Shown here one piece after another: positions 11,628 through 22,727 of a stretch of DNA of 64,000 nt (positions are counted from its first letter, which is position 1; each line of letters begins with the position of its first letter). Source of the stretch: Polychytrium aggregatum (lineage: Eukaryota > Chytridiomycota > Chytridiomycetes > Polychytriales); assembly GCF_025602895.1 (NCBI RefSeq), contig NW_026516207.1:124001-188000 (forward strand), in the 5' to 3' direction. Position numbers and translations under genes: made by a program. Below the pieces are notes generated by a model. The model was not told where the DNA came from. It worked only from the letters and a program-made list of their open reading frames with translations, and did not search any database.

Positions 11628-12716
11628 TCAGTCGTCTACTGTCGACCACATCAAAAGCATTGCCTCAAACTCGTCGCTATAGTCTGTCTCCAGGGGTACT
11701 TCTCGCTTGTTGATCCGCAGCAGAAAGAAACCCTCGTTCTTGTACTCGCTCCAGTAGCGACTCCACTCCAGGATCGGACTCAGATGGAAGTACTTGCCGA
11801 GCTTGGACCAGAATGCGATTTCCTTGCTGAGCTCGCGCTGGCGGCATGCCAGAATCACCTCGGTCCGCAGAGACGCCATGGCCACGAGCGTCTCGATGAG
11901 GAGGTCGAAGAGATGCGGCCAGTAGACCACGTCGGAGCCAAAGATGAGATCAATGTCGTTGGCTGCGAGTGTTGCGTCGGCCCGAGCAGAGGCGATTGTG
12001 TTTCGGGAGTCGACCAGCTCTGTGGAGACGGCCCGACAGTCATCCTCGTCGCCCCAGCACAGCGCACGGGCCACTGGGACGACCCAGTCCCCGTCTCGAA
12101 AGTTCTCCATGATATTCCGCTCCATGAGGGGAACGGCCTCCTCCAGATCGGTGATCATGACGGTGGGTGGGGCTGCGGACCGATGGTCGATGGAGTTGAA
12201 GATCTTGGCCAGACACATCCCTGAAAGCCCGGTTCCGGATCCGAGCTCCAGTACCGTCCGAGGCAGATCCAGAGCCGACGAGGCGTTCTCGAGAAACCGC
12301 CATTCAAAGTACTCGGACAGCACATGCGCCGACGGCCACACCTTGCCGGCGATTCCTGTATTCCAGGCGCCTGTTTCGAAACCAGTTGGGAGAGGATGCT
12401 TGTGAGCCGCTGTATCGAGGGCCCATCACTGCACGGGATTCGTGGACCCGACGGCGATCCCGCTCGCATTTGCAGACGAGCTGAGGACGGTCACTGACTG
12501 CCCGAGCTCGGTGCAAGAATGCAACATGTGCGTTTGTCCGTCCCTGGCTGGGGCCGTCGAGTCCTTCGCGAGAGATCTGGCAGTGGTGCAGCACAACAGC
12601 AACACACCCGAGTCCTCATGAACAGCGAGAGAAACGCTGCTGAGCGAGACGTTGTAGACGGCCGTTGGGATCGCTGTGATCTGTGCTGTTCCGGGACAGG
12701 AGAGCGAAAACTGCAT
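11628..12716 (-). CDS. METTL21-like (Methyltransf_16) protein methyltransferase
   Basis: Two exons, 12716-12608 and 12370-11628, join at phase 1 (G|GC, Gly) into 283 aa. The join gives HEDSGAWNTGIAGKVWPSA, matching the G-x-G-x-x-V-W entry of this family. A stop lies in the intervening 237 nt, which supports the intron. The class I fold shows the SAM-binding motif VLELGSGTGLSG just after HVLSEYFEWRF, an acidic loop (ITDLEE), and the post-II signature FGSDVVYWP. That is the D-x-x-Y motif of seven-beta-strand lysine methyltransferases such as METTL21 and fungal EFM enzymes. It probably methylates a lysine of a cytosolic protein such as a chaperone or elongation factor; the substrate cannot be read from sequence. 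The gene is divergent from POLG with about 510 bp between starts. The donor (GTGTGT) is weak, so the first 36 residues are less certain. Confidence 0.78.
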
Positions 12717-13227
12717 AAGCCATCCGGCGGGCTAGCGAGCTGCCTGTCGGCGCATCGTCAGCACGAGATGCACACACAAGCAAGTGCCGCTGGGATCGGC
12801 AGTGGCATCTCACCTCGGCCCACAGCGACGGGTTTGTGTGCTGACTTGGGAGCAGCCTTGCGGAACCGCTCGGCGTCGGTCTCCTCGGGCTTGTGGCTGC
12901 CAGAGTCCAGGACGAACAGCTTGGGCTCCTTCAGGAAGGCCTTGTCCTTTGCCCCTCCGGTGTCCATGCTTGCGGTGCGAGATGGCCTGGGAGAGCAAGT
13001 CGCTGTCGTGCCCGTCGATCAAGGACTGAAGGCAGGCCGTGCGAGTCACGTGTGTCTCCGCTCATTGGTCGCCCACGCCGTTTCATACTCGTCCGATCCG
13101 CTCCAGAGCCGCTCCAGGGCTGCTCCAGGGCTGCTCCAGATCCCACCAAGGCCGATCAGACGATCAGCACGATCAGCACGATCAGCACGATCCTCGGCAA
13201 CGACAGCTCTCACCAGCTACTGGAGAC
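12717..13227. other. Divergent promoter region, methyltransferase / POLG
   Basis: A 511-bp spacer between two divergent starts. It contains two short tandem repeats, a gctccag(g)gct run at about 13101-13140 and cgatcagca units at 13161-13187. An open frame runs through it in phase with POLG, but its composition is not protein-like. Confidence 0.5.
13161..13187. repeat. Three perfect 9-nt units (cgatcagca)
   Basis: Three exact tandem copies, with a partial copy on each side, lie 41 bp upstream of the POLG start codon. They probably sit in the 5' UTR or promoter. Function is unknown. Confidence 0.85.
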
Positions 13228-16200
13228 ATGCTGGTGGCCGCGCAAGCTGCATCCGGAGGCACCTCGCTATTCCGCGCTGCACGACTGCACTGGATGCGGT
13301 TCCCGTCATCGAATCCAGCTCCACAGCCGTTCTGCGCAACAACCCATGTCATCGGCCGGCGGCCGTATGCTGCCGATGCTGCCGATGTTGTCCAGACACC
13401 AATCCCAGCCGTAGACCCAAAGCTCGATCCGGGTATGACGCCTGCTTGCTGTCGCGCATGGGAACGATGTCGCTTGTCCTCATGCGCTCATCGCTGCCGC
13501 TCAATGATCCAGAGTACCGAGAGAACCAGATAGGCATCCAGATGCTGTCCAAGAATCTCTACGAACAGCTATTTCCGCAGCGTGGACCGGGAGCAAGCCC
13601 GGACCAAGTCAACTTCTCCCGCAAGCTCCTGAAGGACTTTGATCTGCTGGGCAAAACACAAGCGCCCCTCGGCGAAGTCAAACTCGAGCTTCCCAAGCTG
13701 CTGGGCAGCAACATCGAGGACCACTTTACGATCCTTGGCCTGGAGCAGTGCCATCCGTACTTGGACATGGCAACGTCGTTTTGCAGTCCCAAAGTCGCCC
13801 CGCCTGCGTATCCCAAGACATGGTCGCAGACACCCGGATGGACTCGCTACAACGCCGACGGATCCGCCGAGTCGGTGCCCTATCCCGATGCCGATGCAAT
13901 CGTCTTTGACACCGAGGTGCTGTACAAGCTGAGCCCCCTGCCGGTGATGGCCGTCGCGCTATCGGAAACACACTGGTACTCGTGGACGACGGCGGATCTG
14001 TTCTCGGTGCCTGCGCGCAAGTCTCGGCGAACCAAGAGCGAGCAACAGCAGCAGCAGCAACAGACCGAGTCCACAAGCCAGCCGCAGCCAAAGCACCCAA
14101 GCATCGAGTTTCTGAGCGACGACGAGCTCATGGACTTTCCCGAGCTTGCCTCGGCGCCAACTTTCAACGACCAGCGAGACAAGCCCTTCAGAGATCTGAT
14201 TCCGCTGGGCCAGCCCGATCGACCCAAGGTCATCATCGGACATCATGTTGCCTTTGACCGCGCGCGCATCAAGGAAGAGTACCAGGTCGAGTCGACGCAA
14301 TATGCCTTTATCGACACACTCAGCCTGCATTGCGCCGTCGGGGGCCTGTCGAGCCAGCAGCGGAGCACCTGGATGATGAGCAAGAAGGCCGAGCTGTCCT
14401 TCAAAGAAGATCCGATCCAGCATGAGATGTTCAAGCTGCACCAGGAGAAGTGGATCGCGCATGGCTCTCTCAACAGCCTCAAGGCCACGGCCGAGCTGTA
14501 TCTGGGCAAGAACATTGACAAATCCACCCGAGACATGTTCGATACCTTGAACAAGGAAGACATTATCCAGAGCTTCCAGGAATGTATGCGCTACTGCGCC
14601 GACGACGTACTGACGACGTACGAGCTCTACCGCAAGCTGTTTCCAAAGTTCCGGCTCAAGGCACCGCACCCGGTGTCGTTCGCGGGGATGCTGCACATGG
14701 GCAAGTCCTATCTGACGACCACCAAGGAGTGGAAGAACTATGTGATTTCGTCTGAGAAAAAGTGCCGCGAGTATCGCGAGCGGGTCTCGGAGATCCTGAT
14801 GTCGCGCATCCAGGACGCCTTCCACAAAGAAGAGATTGCTGATGTCCAGGACGATCCCTGGCTCAAGCATCTGGACTGGACTCGCAAGGAACACAGGATC
14901 ACGAAGCGGACTGACCCGAACGATCCGCGGCTTGGGCGGCCCAAGTGGTTCCGGGACCTGTACAACACCAAAACGAAGACGATCCAGCTATCCCTCAGCA
15001 AGCGTGTGGTGCCGTATCTGCTGCGGCTGCAGTGGAAGGGCTATCCGCTCTATCACAGCGCTGGCTTTGGCTGGCTGTATCGAGTGCCAGTGCGCGAGGC
15101 CGGCTCGATCAAAACACCGCCGGTCACCTTCAGCGCCTCCGCCGACGACAAGACCTACGACCCAAAAGCCGTGGAGGATAGCGCACATGTATACTTTCGG
15201 GTGCCGCACAAAGATGGCGAGAACGTCAACTGCGGCAACCCGCTGGGCAAGTCCTATCTGCCTGCCTTTGAGGAGGGAACGCTGACCTCGAACTGCCCCG
15301 AGGCGCTCGAGATTCTGAAGCTGAATGCCAAGTGTTCGTACTGGATTTCGGCTCGCCGGCGAGTCATTGATCAGTTTGTGGTCTGGCAGGATGGCGGCGA
15401 GATCGATCTGGGCGAGATCAAGAGCTCGAACGACCAGGCTGTCGGGGTCATCCTGCCACTGGCGATTGCCATGGGCACAGTGACTCGACGTGCAGTGGAG
15501 CCAATGTGGATGACGGCCGCCAACGCGAGCGAGAAGCGCATTGGCTCGGAGCTCAAGGCCATGATCCGGCCGCCGTCGGGATACAAGTTCATTGGCGCAG
15601 ACGTCGACAGCCAGGAGCTCTGGATCTCGTCGCTATTGGGCGACGCGCAGTTCGGGATCCATGGTGCCACGCCGATCGGATTCATGACCCTGCAGGGAGC
15701 CAAGGCCCTCAAGACCGATCTTCACTCAACCACAGGGGCTATTCTGGGCATCAGCCGTGATCACGCCAAGGTTTTCAACTACAGTCGCATCTACGGGGCG
15801 TCGGTGCACTATGCCGTGCAGCTGCTTCTGCAGCACAACCCAGGCATCACCAAAGCCGAGGCGACCGAGAAGGCTGAGGCCCTATACAAGCAGACCAAGG
15901 GCCTGACCTCCAAGATGATCCAGCCATGGAACAGCAAGTTTTTCTTTGGGGGGAGCGAGTCTCACATGTTCAATGCCCTTGGGTCGATTGCCAAGTCGGA
16001 CGAGCCCCGCACACCGGTCCTGGGCTGTGCGATTCCAGACACACTGAACCCAGCGAACGTTGGAAATGAGGTGAGTCGTGGTGATGTGGTGATGTGGTGA
16101 TGTGGTGATGTGGTGATGTGGTGATGTGGTGATGTGGTGATGTGGTGATGTGGTGATGTGGTGATGTGGTGATGTGGTGATGTGGTGATGTGGTGATGTG

Positions 16201-17231
16201 GTGATGTGGTGATGTGGTGATGTGGTGTGGATCAGACGACTCTCGTTTGGTCTGCGTGCGACTCAATGTCATTAGGCTCATGGCTCTTCTCTGCACCAGT
16301 ACTATCGAAGCCGGGTCAACTGGGCCGTGCAGTCGTCGGGGGTTGACTATCTCCACTTGCTCTTGGTGTCGATCCACTATCTGTTCCGCCGCATGGGAAT
16401 CTCGGGCCGGTTCTTGCTCAGCATCCACGATGAGGTCCGGTTCCTGGTCAAGGAGGAGGATGAGGTGCCGGCCTCGCTGGCACTTCACATCAGCAACCTG
16501 TGGGTCCGAGCGCTCTTTGCCAGCCGCGTCGGTATCCATGATCTTCCCTTGGTAAGGATTGTATTTGGATCGGTGCTAGAGCCGAGCCAGGACGGGGTGG
16601 GCTTGCAACATGACAAAGCATGCAGCGTGCTTGCCGACTAATGTATACGACATCCCCATGCTGGTCGGCAACACAGTCGGTCTCGTTCTTCTCTTGCGTC
16701 GACATTGACCACTGCCTCCGCAAAGAGGTGTACATGAACTGCGTGACGCCCTCGAACTCGGCCCCGATCGACGTGGGATTCTCGCTGTCGATCTACCAAA
16801 CCCTGGCCCAGGTCGAGGCGTGGAAGCAAAGCCGCAGCATCGGATCGATCTATGGCGATGAAGTACCGACGGTTGCCCGGCTGGAGCAAGCGTTCTTGGA
16901 GGAAGCCAAGCAACTGACCGGGCCAGCAGCGCCACCCGCCAAGCGGGCCGCAGTCCAGGATCTGGACTGGACATTTGCGCAGATGCTCAAGTCGCAGCGC
17001 GAGATTGGGCTGCTGGCGTCGTTGGTGGGGCTAGGTCGACACTCGCCAGCGATCTTTGAGGCACTGGAAGGTCCGAGACAGCCGGGCTGGGACACAGAGA
17101 GCGTCCTCCAGGATCTCTTGGAGCGGTCGCGGGCAGGCAGCATGCGGGTACTGAAGCATTCGGCTGCATCGAGGAGGGGGACGTTCCAGGGGCGCAAGGC
17201 AAATGGGACTCTGTCGCCGCCGGCGAATTGA
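13228..17231 (+). CDS. MIP1: Mitochondrial DNA polymerase gamma catalytic subunit
   Basis: Exons 13228-13432, 13513-16070, 16300-16551 and 16677-17231 give 1,189 aa, close to yeast Mip1 and human POLG. I chose the ATG at 13228 because it supplies a classic mitochondrial presequence (MLVAAQAASGGTSLFRAARL, Arg-rich, no acids). The 80-nt first intron then joins at G|AG to reach YRENQIGIQMLS. The proofreading exonuclease is intact: FDTE (D201/E203), GHHVAFDRA and YCADDVLTTYE. Family A polymerase motif A is GADVDSQELW (Asp about 767), motif B RDHAKVFNYSRIYGAS (Lys about 821), and motif C SIHDEVRFL (Asp about 965). A poly-Gln patch (seven Q) follows the exo I region, and the C-terminus carries the fungal-type extension after KEVYMNCVTPSN. 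It replicates and repairs mtDNA in the matrix. Intron 2 is largely a minisatellite. Confidence 0.95.
16081..16224. repeat. Perfect 8-nt minisatellite, 18 copies, in POLG intron 2
   Basis: The unit gtgatgtg repeats 18 times without a mismatch, starting 10 nt after the splice donor and filling most of the 229-nt intron. The unit is not a multiple of three, which fits a non-coding position. The minus-strand frame reading His-His-Ile-Thr-Thr-Ser-Pro repeats is an artefact of the repeat. Confidence 0.97.
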
Positions 17232-17825
17232 CGGGACGGCGAGGGGTGGATGGGTGATGATGGATGATGAGCAATACACCAATGGACACACTCATTTCAA
17301 TCGAACATTGTGTGGCGGCTTGCATCAACAGGCGACAGCGACAGGCGACATAGACAGGCGACAGAGACAGGCGACAGAGAGTGGGGCCACACGATTTTGT
17401 TTTCAGAGGCAGTTGTATTACGGCGCTTATGAGCTGCGGAGACAGCATCCAAAGGAGCATATCTCTCGCAGACGCAGGCGAGATCCGCACAGACGCGATA
17501 TTAGAGGAGATGGCAACGGAGAAATTGCCGGATAGAACGATCGTCCCACACGGCGCTCCCCACCAAAGCAGCCCCTCCCTCTGCCCGTCCTCTTTCTCTA
17601 TTTCGAAGCAAGCAGCCACAGTGACGGGAGGGAGATGTTTGTAGGAATAGTGAAGCGCATGAAAGAGGCGGCGCAGTGACAGAGCCGGACAGAGGGGGAG
17701 GAGAAGGGTTGGGGGATTGTCGGAATTGCAGGACAAGAGTATAGAAAGAAAATACAGTAGTGGCAAATGGCAACAACAGCAAAAGCAAAGAGAGCAGAGG
17801 AATTCCATAGAAATAATCACCGGAT
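17232..17825. other. Convergent 3' spacer, POLG / hexokinase
   Basis: 3' flanks of two convergent genes. A short gacaggcgacag-type imperfect repeat lies at about 17328-17385. No gene was seen. Confidence 0.5.
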
Positions 17826-19603
17826 TTAGGCGACAGCGGCAATGAGAGCAGCACCCTGTCCGGAGCCATCGTGGGCCAGGGTCAGGACAATGTTCTCGGC
17901 CGAGAGACCCAGGAGCTCGTGGAGGGCATCACGCATGCGGTTGGCAAAGTGAGGGTAGTGCTCGAAGAGAGAGCCGTCGATGGCAACGGTGCAGCCGTCC
18001 AGCTTGTTGATCTTGGTGATGATGGCGGCGGTGGCGGCGGCCGAGAGACGAGCGGCACGGGTGCCGACGAGCTCACAGATGCGCTTGACGATGCGGCGGT
18101 CATCGATGGTGGTGGCGGGGACCTTGAGGAGGTCCTCGAGGACAGCCTTGGTGTCAGCGAGCTCGAGGGTGTGGTCTCTGCATGAGCGAGCGGGGTACAG
18201 AGATAGAGGATGTCAGAGATGGTTCACGCGGGGCGGGTCACGGCATGGAAGAGAAGATAGAGCATCGGAAAGCTGGCTTACCTCTCGATACGGGACATGA
18301 AGGCGGTCTCGAAGCTGTAGCCCTTGTTGATGGCGGGGGAAGACTGGCCGCGGAAGAGCTCGCCGGTGGAGATGAGGTCGACGATGACCTGGCGGGTGAT
18401 CTCGCCAAGGTACATGCCCGAGATGAGCTTCTCGAAGACCTGGATGCCAGGGTTGGCCGAGGCACGGTCGATGGTCTTGTCGTACTTGGTGATGTTGAGG
18501 ACGGCAGGCTCGTTGAAGCCTCCCCACTCGGTGTTCATGATCATCTCGCCGTTGGGAGGGATGGGGCCATTCCACTTGGTGATGTTCTCGACGCGCTCGA
18601 CGTAGGCGGCGTTGGTGCCGGTGCCGAGGATGATACCGACGTAGGTCTGGGGGTCGGTGTAGGCGTGGGCAACGAGGGTGCCGACGGTGTCGTTGACAAG
18701 GGCAGAGACGGTGATGTTCAGGCCCTGTCTGGTCAGGGCGCTCTGGAGGAGCTCACAGACATCATGGCCGACAACACCCTCGCACGAGAAGCCCTTGTTC
18801 CAGAAGCAGAGAGCACCTGTGGCAAGCAAAGAGAGTCGCAGAACGTCAGGGCTGTGGACAGAGGCGATTTGACAGCAAGGGGGACTATGGCGGCAGCAAG
18901 AGACAGCAGCGACAATCGGAGCGGTAGATGCCATGTACACACGAGCACGCGACCACGGCGTCTCCTGGGACGACTTACCCTGGTTGATACCGGTCTGGGT
19001 GACGGGGAAGGAGAAGGTGAAGCCAAGGGTGGTCTTGATGTCGCGGGGCAGGCCGTGCTCGTCCAGGAACTCGGCGACCTTGACGGCGAAAAAGTCAAAG
19101 AGCTGCTTGCCAGAGCCGGACTTGAGCTCCTCGGTCAGGGGGTACTTCTTTTGGCGGATGCGGACACGGCCCTGGCCCTCGAGGAGGACCTCGCAGACAC
19201 GGAAGTTGGTGCCTCCGAGATCGAGGGCGAGGTAGGAGCCGAGCTCGGTGCCGGTGGGGCGGTTCGAGACGAAGGAGGGGATCTGCAGGAACATCTGGTT
19301 GTCGTCGGCAAGACCCTTCTTGAGCTCGTTGGCGAAGGACTTGACGATGGCCTGGAGGCGCTGCGAGGGGATGCCGAACTCGTTCTCGAGGCGGGCGAGA
19401 GTGATGTCGATGTTGGAGCGGCGGAGCTTGTCCATGTCGACGACGGTCGAGCCGGAAGTGGTGGTGGTGGTGGCAGGGGAGGTGAGCTGCTGGCTGGCCG
19501 ACTTGTTGTCGGAGAGGCTGAAGAGGTACTTGGCAAGAGCAGTGACGACGACGCCAGTGGCCAAGCCAACACCGAAGCCAAGACCGGTAATGGAATCAGA
19601 CAT
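17826..19603 (-). CDS. Hexokinase with N-terminal hydrophobic anchor
   Basis: Exons 19603-18979, 18816-18282 and 18177-17826 join at phases 1 and 2 into 503 aa. Hexokinase hallmarks are present in order: phosphate-binding LALDLGGTNFRV, substrate-binding LGFTFSFPVTQTGINQG, the catalytic Asp in VNDTVGTLVAHAY, ILGTGTNAAYVE, and the C-terminal adenosine site DGSGQGAALIAAVA. It phosphorylates glucose or other hexoses with ATP as the first step of glycolysis. Unlike typical soluble yeast hexokinases, residues about 6-31 are a Gly/Ala/Val-rich hydrophobic stretch (GLGFGVGLATGVVVTALAKY), then a Ser/Thr linker. It resembles the membrane anchor of plant type-B hexokinases, so attachment to the mitochondrial outer membrane or another membrane is inferred. 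Codons are strongly biased to C/G-ending, which fits high expression. A TATATAA lies about 120 nt upstream. Confidence 0.95.
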
Positions 19604-19725
19604 TATGGGGCGGTGGTATGGGAGGAGAAGGGGGAAGCGATGAGGTGCAACGAAACAGAGCCCGGGGGAGATGGACGAGATCAGAAACAAGATGGCGATG
19701 GGGGTGGGATCGGGCGAGGCCGAGG

Positions 19726-19732
19726 TTATATA
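19726..19732 (-). promoter_or_regulatory. TATA-like element upstream of hexokinase
   Basis: The minus strand reads TATATAA here, 123 nt before the hexokinase ATG and within a GC-rich context. That is a plausible TATA-box distance for a highly expressed fungal gene. Confidence 0.5.
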
Positions 19733-21652
19733 GCGGCAACCAGGGCGGCGAGACGGGCAGTGGCGGGAGTGGGCGAGGGGATGCGCAAGACCGCGGAGGA
19801 GAAATTTGCAAGAACAAAAGGCAGACGACCAGCCAAGGAGAACGGGTTGCACGGCAATGTTACCCAAGAACATGGTTGGTCGGGGCGGGCGCGTGTGGGG
19901 TGAGTTGTGTTGTGTGCTGTGCTGTGTTGCGTTGTGTGGTGTGGGTTGTGTCGTTGATTGCTGGGTCGACTGGTGCAGCAGCACACTCACTGTGACTGCA
20001 TCACTGCAGCACACCCACTGTTGCTGTATCGACGCGTCCCTCCCAGCCAGCCATACATCCGTGTGGTTTTGTGCCCGCGCAGAGGAAAGGCCCCAGCAAG
20101 GGCACCCGGCTGTGCGGCCAGTCGCGTGTGCGCAGACGCGCCGGCTGTGCGGGTTTCGTGCCGCCACAGACAGCGACACAGCCAGCGCAGCCACAGTCCG
20201 TGTGCGCCGTCCTGCTGCGACGCAGCGCGCCATGTGTGCGTGTGGCGGCGGTCGTTCGACTGTCGAAGGCTGTCGACAAGCGCGGCGCCGGGACATTGTT
20301 GGTGAGACGAGATGGGCATGTGACGGCCCCGACGCGGACCAATCGGCGCGTGAGTGCGCGCAACAAGGCCCTGTGCTGCGCCGGCCAGCGGCCCCCCCGC
20401 GAGCTGCCCTGGTCCCTGTCGAGAGATAGCGGCGATAGGGCCGTCGCGTGGGGCTGCTGACGAACGTCTGGGCCTGCGACCCCGCCAGGCAACCGAGGCT
20501 GTGGGCGATGCGCTTGCGTCGTTGGTGGACCGATGTCGAGGTCGTCCTGCGAGACCGAGGCCTCGATCGCAGGCCCAGCGAGCATTGGGCTGCCGGCGCT
20601 GCTCGGAACCACCCGGCAAGCGATCTCCTTGCCAGCGCATCTTCAGTCAGTCCGCTCTGTGGCACGGCGATGGCTCACGCCACGTCCTCGCTCTCCCGTG
20701 GCTCGGTCGATTGGTTGCTCTCGCACGGGTGTGTCGGGGGCTGGCTGCGTGATGCGTCGAGTCACGGTGAGTGATTCGTCCTGGATGCATACCCGTCATG
20801 AATGCCTATCTGCAACGGCCTCGATGCTGCCGGCGTCGATTCAGGTGCATCTCTCTTCTGCCTGGGGCCATCACCGGATCGCCAGTTCCCCACCTGGCTG
20901 GCTCGTCCTGCCACCGTGGCTGACAACGCGAGCGCCAACCTTGCTCAAACCTTCGCCCCCGAGGCAGCCCCTGGAATGGCGGATGGAGGCAAACGGGGTG
21001 GTAGTGGTGGTGGTGGTGGTGGGCGAAGGCAGCGACGGATCTCGTCCTCGGTCTGGCCACCCACCAGAGATGCCGCCAGACATTGCCGATCGCCAAACGT
21101 GCCGGCAGAGTCCGGGCCTTTGTCGCCAGGCTCCAAGATCGCCGCACGCTTGATCGCCAGCAAGGATAGAGGATCACGATGGCTCGTCACATGGCATGTG
21201 CTGGCCAGCGATTTTGCCAGGCCTTCTTGATCGACCGTGGCTGTGGGGGGGGGGAGCATTCATCCGTTCCAGGACTCGATGAAGACCTGAAAGGATTCGA
21301 GACCCCGGCCCACTGGACCATGCGCGGCGCTGTGCTCGGGCTCTGCAGGATCTCCACCCGCGACCTGTTCATGGCGGATCGATTCGGGGCCATGTGTCCC
21401 GCCGTTGCACCATGATATGCCCTCGCTCGGTTGATACATGTCACCGTCTGACGATGTGCGTATCATACCGAGCCCTATGAGTGCAGCTCGCAGTCGTCAA
21501 AGCAGGCCTCCGTGGATCTGCTCCAGCACACACATGTATTGATTGACAGTGCCCATGGACAGGGACACCCGTCCGACGAACAGCTCTGCGTCGATCAGAG
21601 CAACAGGCTATCGATCAAACAGGTCCCAGACACGCACCGTTCCAGCACTCAC
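19733..21652. other. Long intergenic region, no gene recognised
   Basis: About 1.9 kb between the hexokinase promoter and the 3' end of the cytochrome-c heme lyase gene, both on the minus strand. It is GC-rich, so long frames stay open on both strands, but none shows protein-like composition or domain motifs. A GT-rich tract (gttgtgtgctgtgctgtg) lies at about 19903-19955 and a G9 run at 21243-21251. Confidence 0.5.
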
Positions 21653-22727
21653 TCAAAAGAGCCCCGATCCCGTCGTCGCGAACCTGTAGAGCCGGTCCTT
21701 CACACCCTCCCACGAGATGGCCGGTCGAACGTCCAGGTAGAACGACACCTGTCCGGGCTTGGTTGCCTTGGTGTCGCCGCTGTAGAAATCAATGACGTAG
21801 GTGATCCGCTTGCCGCAGCGGTCAACAACCCAGTCATGGCGATCGAACGGGAGGGTGTATCTGTGCCGGGGCAAGTGCGATCATCCCGAGACGGGATCGA
21901 CCGGACGGGAGGATCCAGATTAGCTCTCGGATGGCAAGTGATTTCGCCGCACCGCTCCAGCGGCAATCTGCTCTGCACTGGCCCCTCTGCGATTGCTTGG
22001 TCTGTGCTTGTGCTCACCCGAAAAAGTTCATGATGCGGGCTTTGGGCGAATACTCCTTGGGCTTGCCCTGGAACTGCAGCAGCCTCGGCTGGCCGCACTC
22101 GGTCTTGTGCACACTTTCCCACTCCATGATCTTTCGCCAGGCCTGCTCGTTGACGGCGTTGTGGATGGGCACGATCACGGACATGTCGCGCTCCTCGGGA
22201 TCCCAGCTCTTGCGGCGCATGGCATTGAAGAACATCTGAGCAGCACCAAGCAAGCCAGAACGGGTTGCGGAGCGACCGAATGGCAAGGGTCGATTCGAAA
22301 AGACGGCGATTGGGTTGGCGTCGGCGCATGAAAATGATGCAGATGGGCTGGTGCCTCGATTGCAACTCATCGGAGAGGAATGCGCACCCGCAGCCAATCC
22401 AGTGTCATTGCCATTCATCATGCGGAATCGCCGCCCTCTAATTCCTCCGAGACCCACCTGCTCGCTGGGATAGACCCAGACCTGGCCCTCGAATTTGCCG
22501 CCCATGGGGATGCTGCTCTTTTCACGATCGATCGAAAGTTGCTGCTTCTGGCCGGGCGCGGGAGCCTGGTTGGGCGGCAGCATGTTGTTGAGGGGATTGA
22601 TCTGCTCCTGCTGCATCTCGGCAGAGTAGGGACAGCTGCTGGCGCCCTCGCTGCTGAACGGGACGGGCGGATGGTCGGGCGGCAGCTGGGCCATGGTGGT
22701 GTGATCGACGGGGCAACCGGAGGCCAT
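21653..22727 (-). CDS. CYC3: Holocytochrome-c synthase (cytochrome c heme lyase)
   Basis: Exons 22727-22458, 22235-22018 and 21860-21653 join cleanly (phases 0 and 2) to 231 aa, the usual length of the family. Two heme-regulatory Cys-Pro motifs sit near the N-terminus (GCPVDH, CP at 5-6, and SSCPYS, CP at 32-33). They are followed by NPLNNMLPPNQ and the conserved core: QVWVYPSEQMFFNAMRRKSW, the heme-domain His in PIHNAVNEQAW, ESVHKTECGQPRLLQF, KPKEYSPKARI, and the diagnostic LPFDRHDWVVDRCG then YVIDFYSG. The enzyme attaches heme to the CxxCH motif of apocytochrome c in the mitochondrial intermembrane space. Fungi often have separate enzymes for c and c1; this sequence alone does not say whether it serves one or both. 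A single core copy is present in the window. Confidence 0.95.

Noticed and set aside
12519-13512. Long N-terminal extension in frame with POLG
   Set aside because: The composition is not protein-like, and a better start at 13228 with an 80-nt intron gives a mitochondrial presequence and correct phase.
16081-16539. Minus-strand frame reading His-His-Ile-Thr-Thr-Ser-Pro repeats
   Set aside because: Produced by the octamer array in POLG intron 2.
18182-20665. Long open frames on both strands over and upstream of hexokinase
   Set aside because: Codon bias toward G/C at the third position leaves antisense frames open; the splice-consistent hexokinase model explains the region, and the part beyond 19603 is intergenic.
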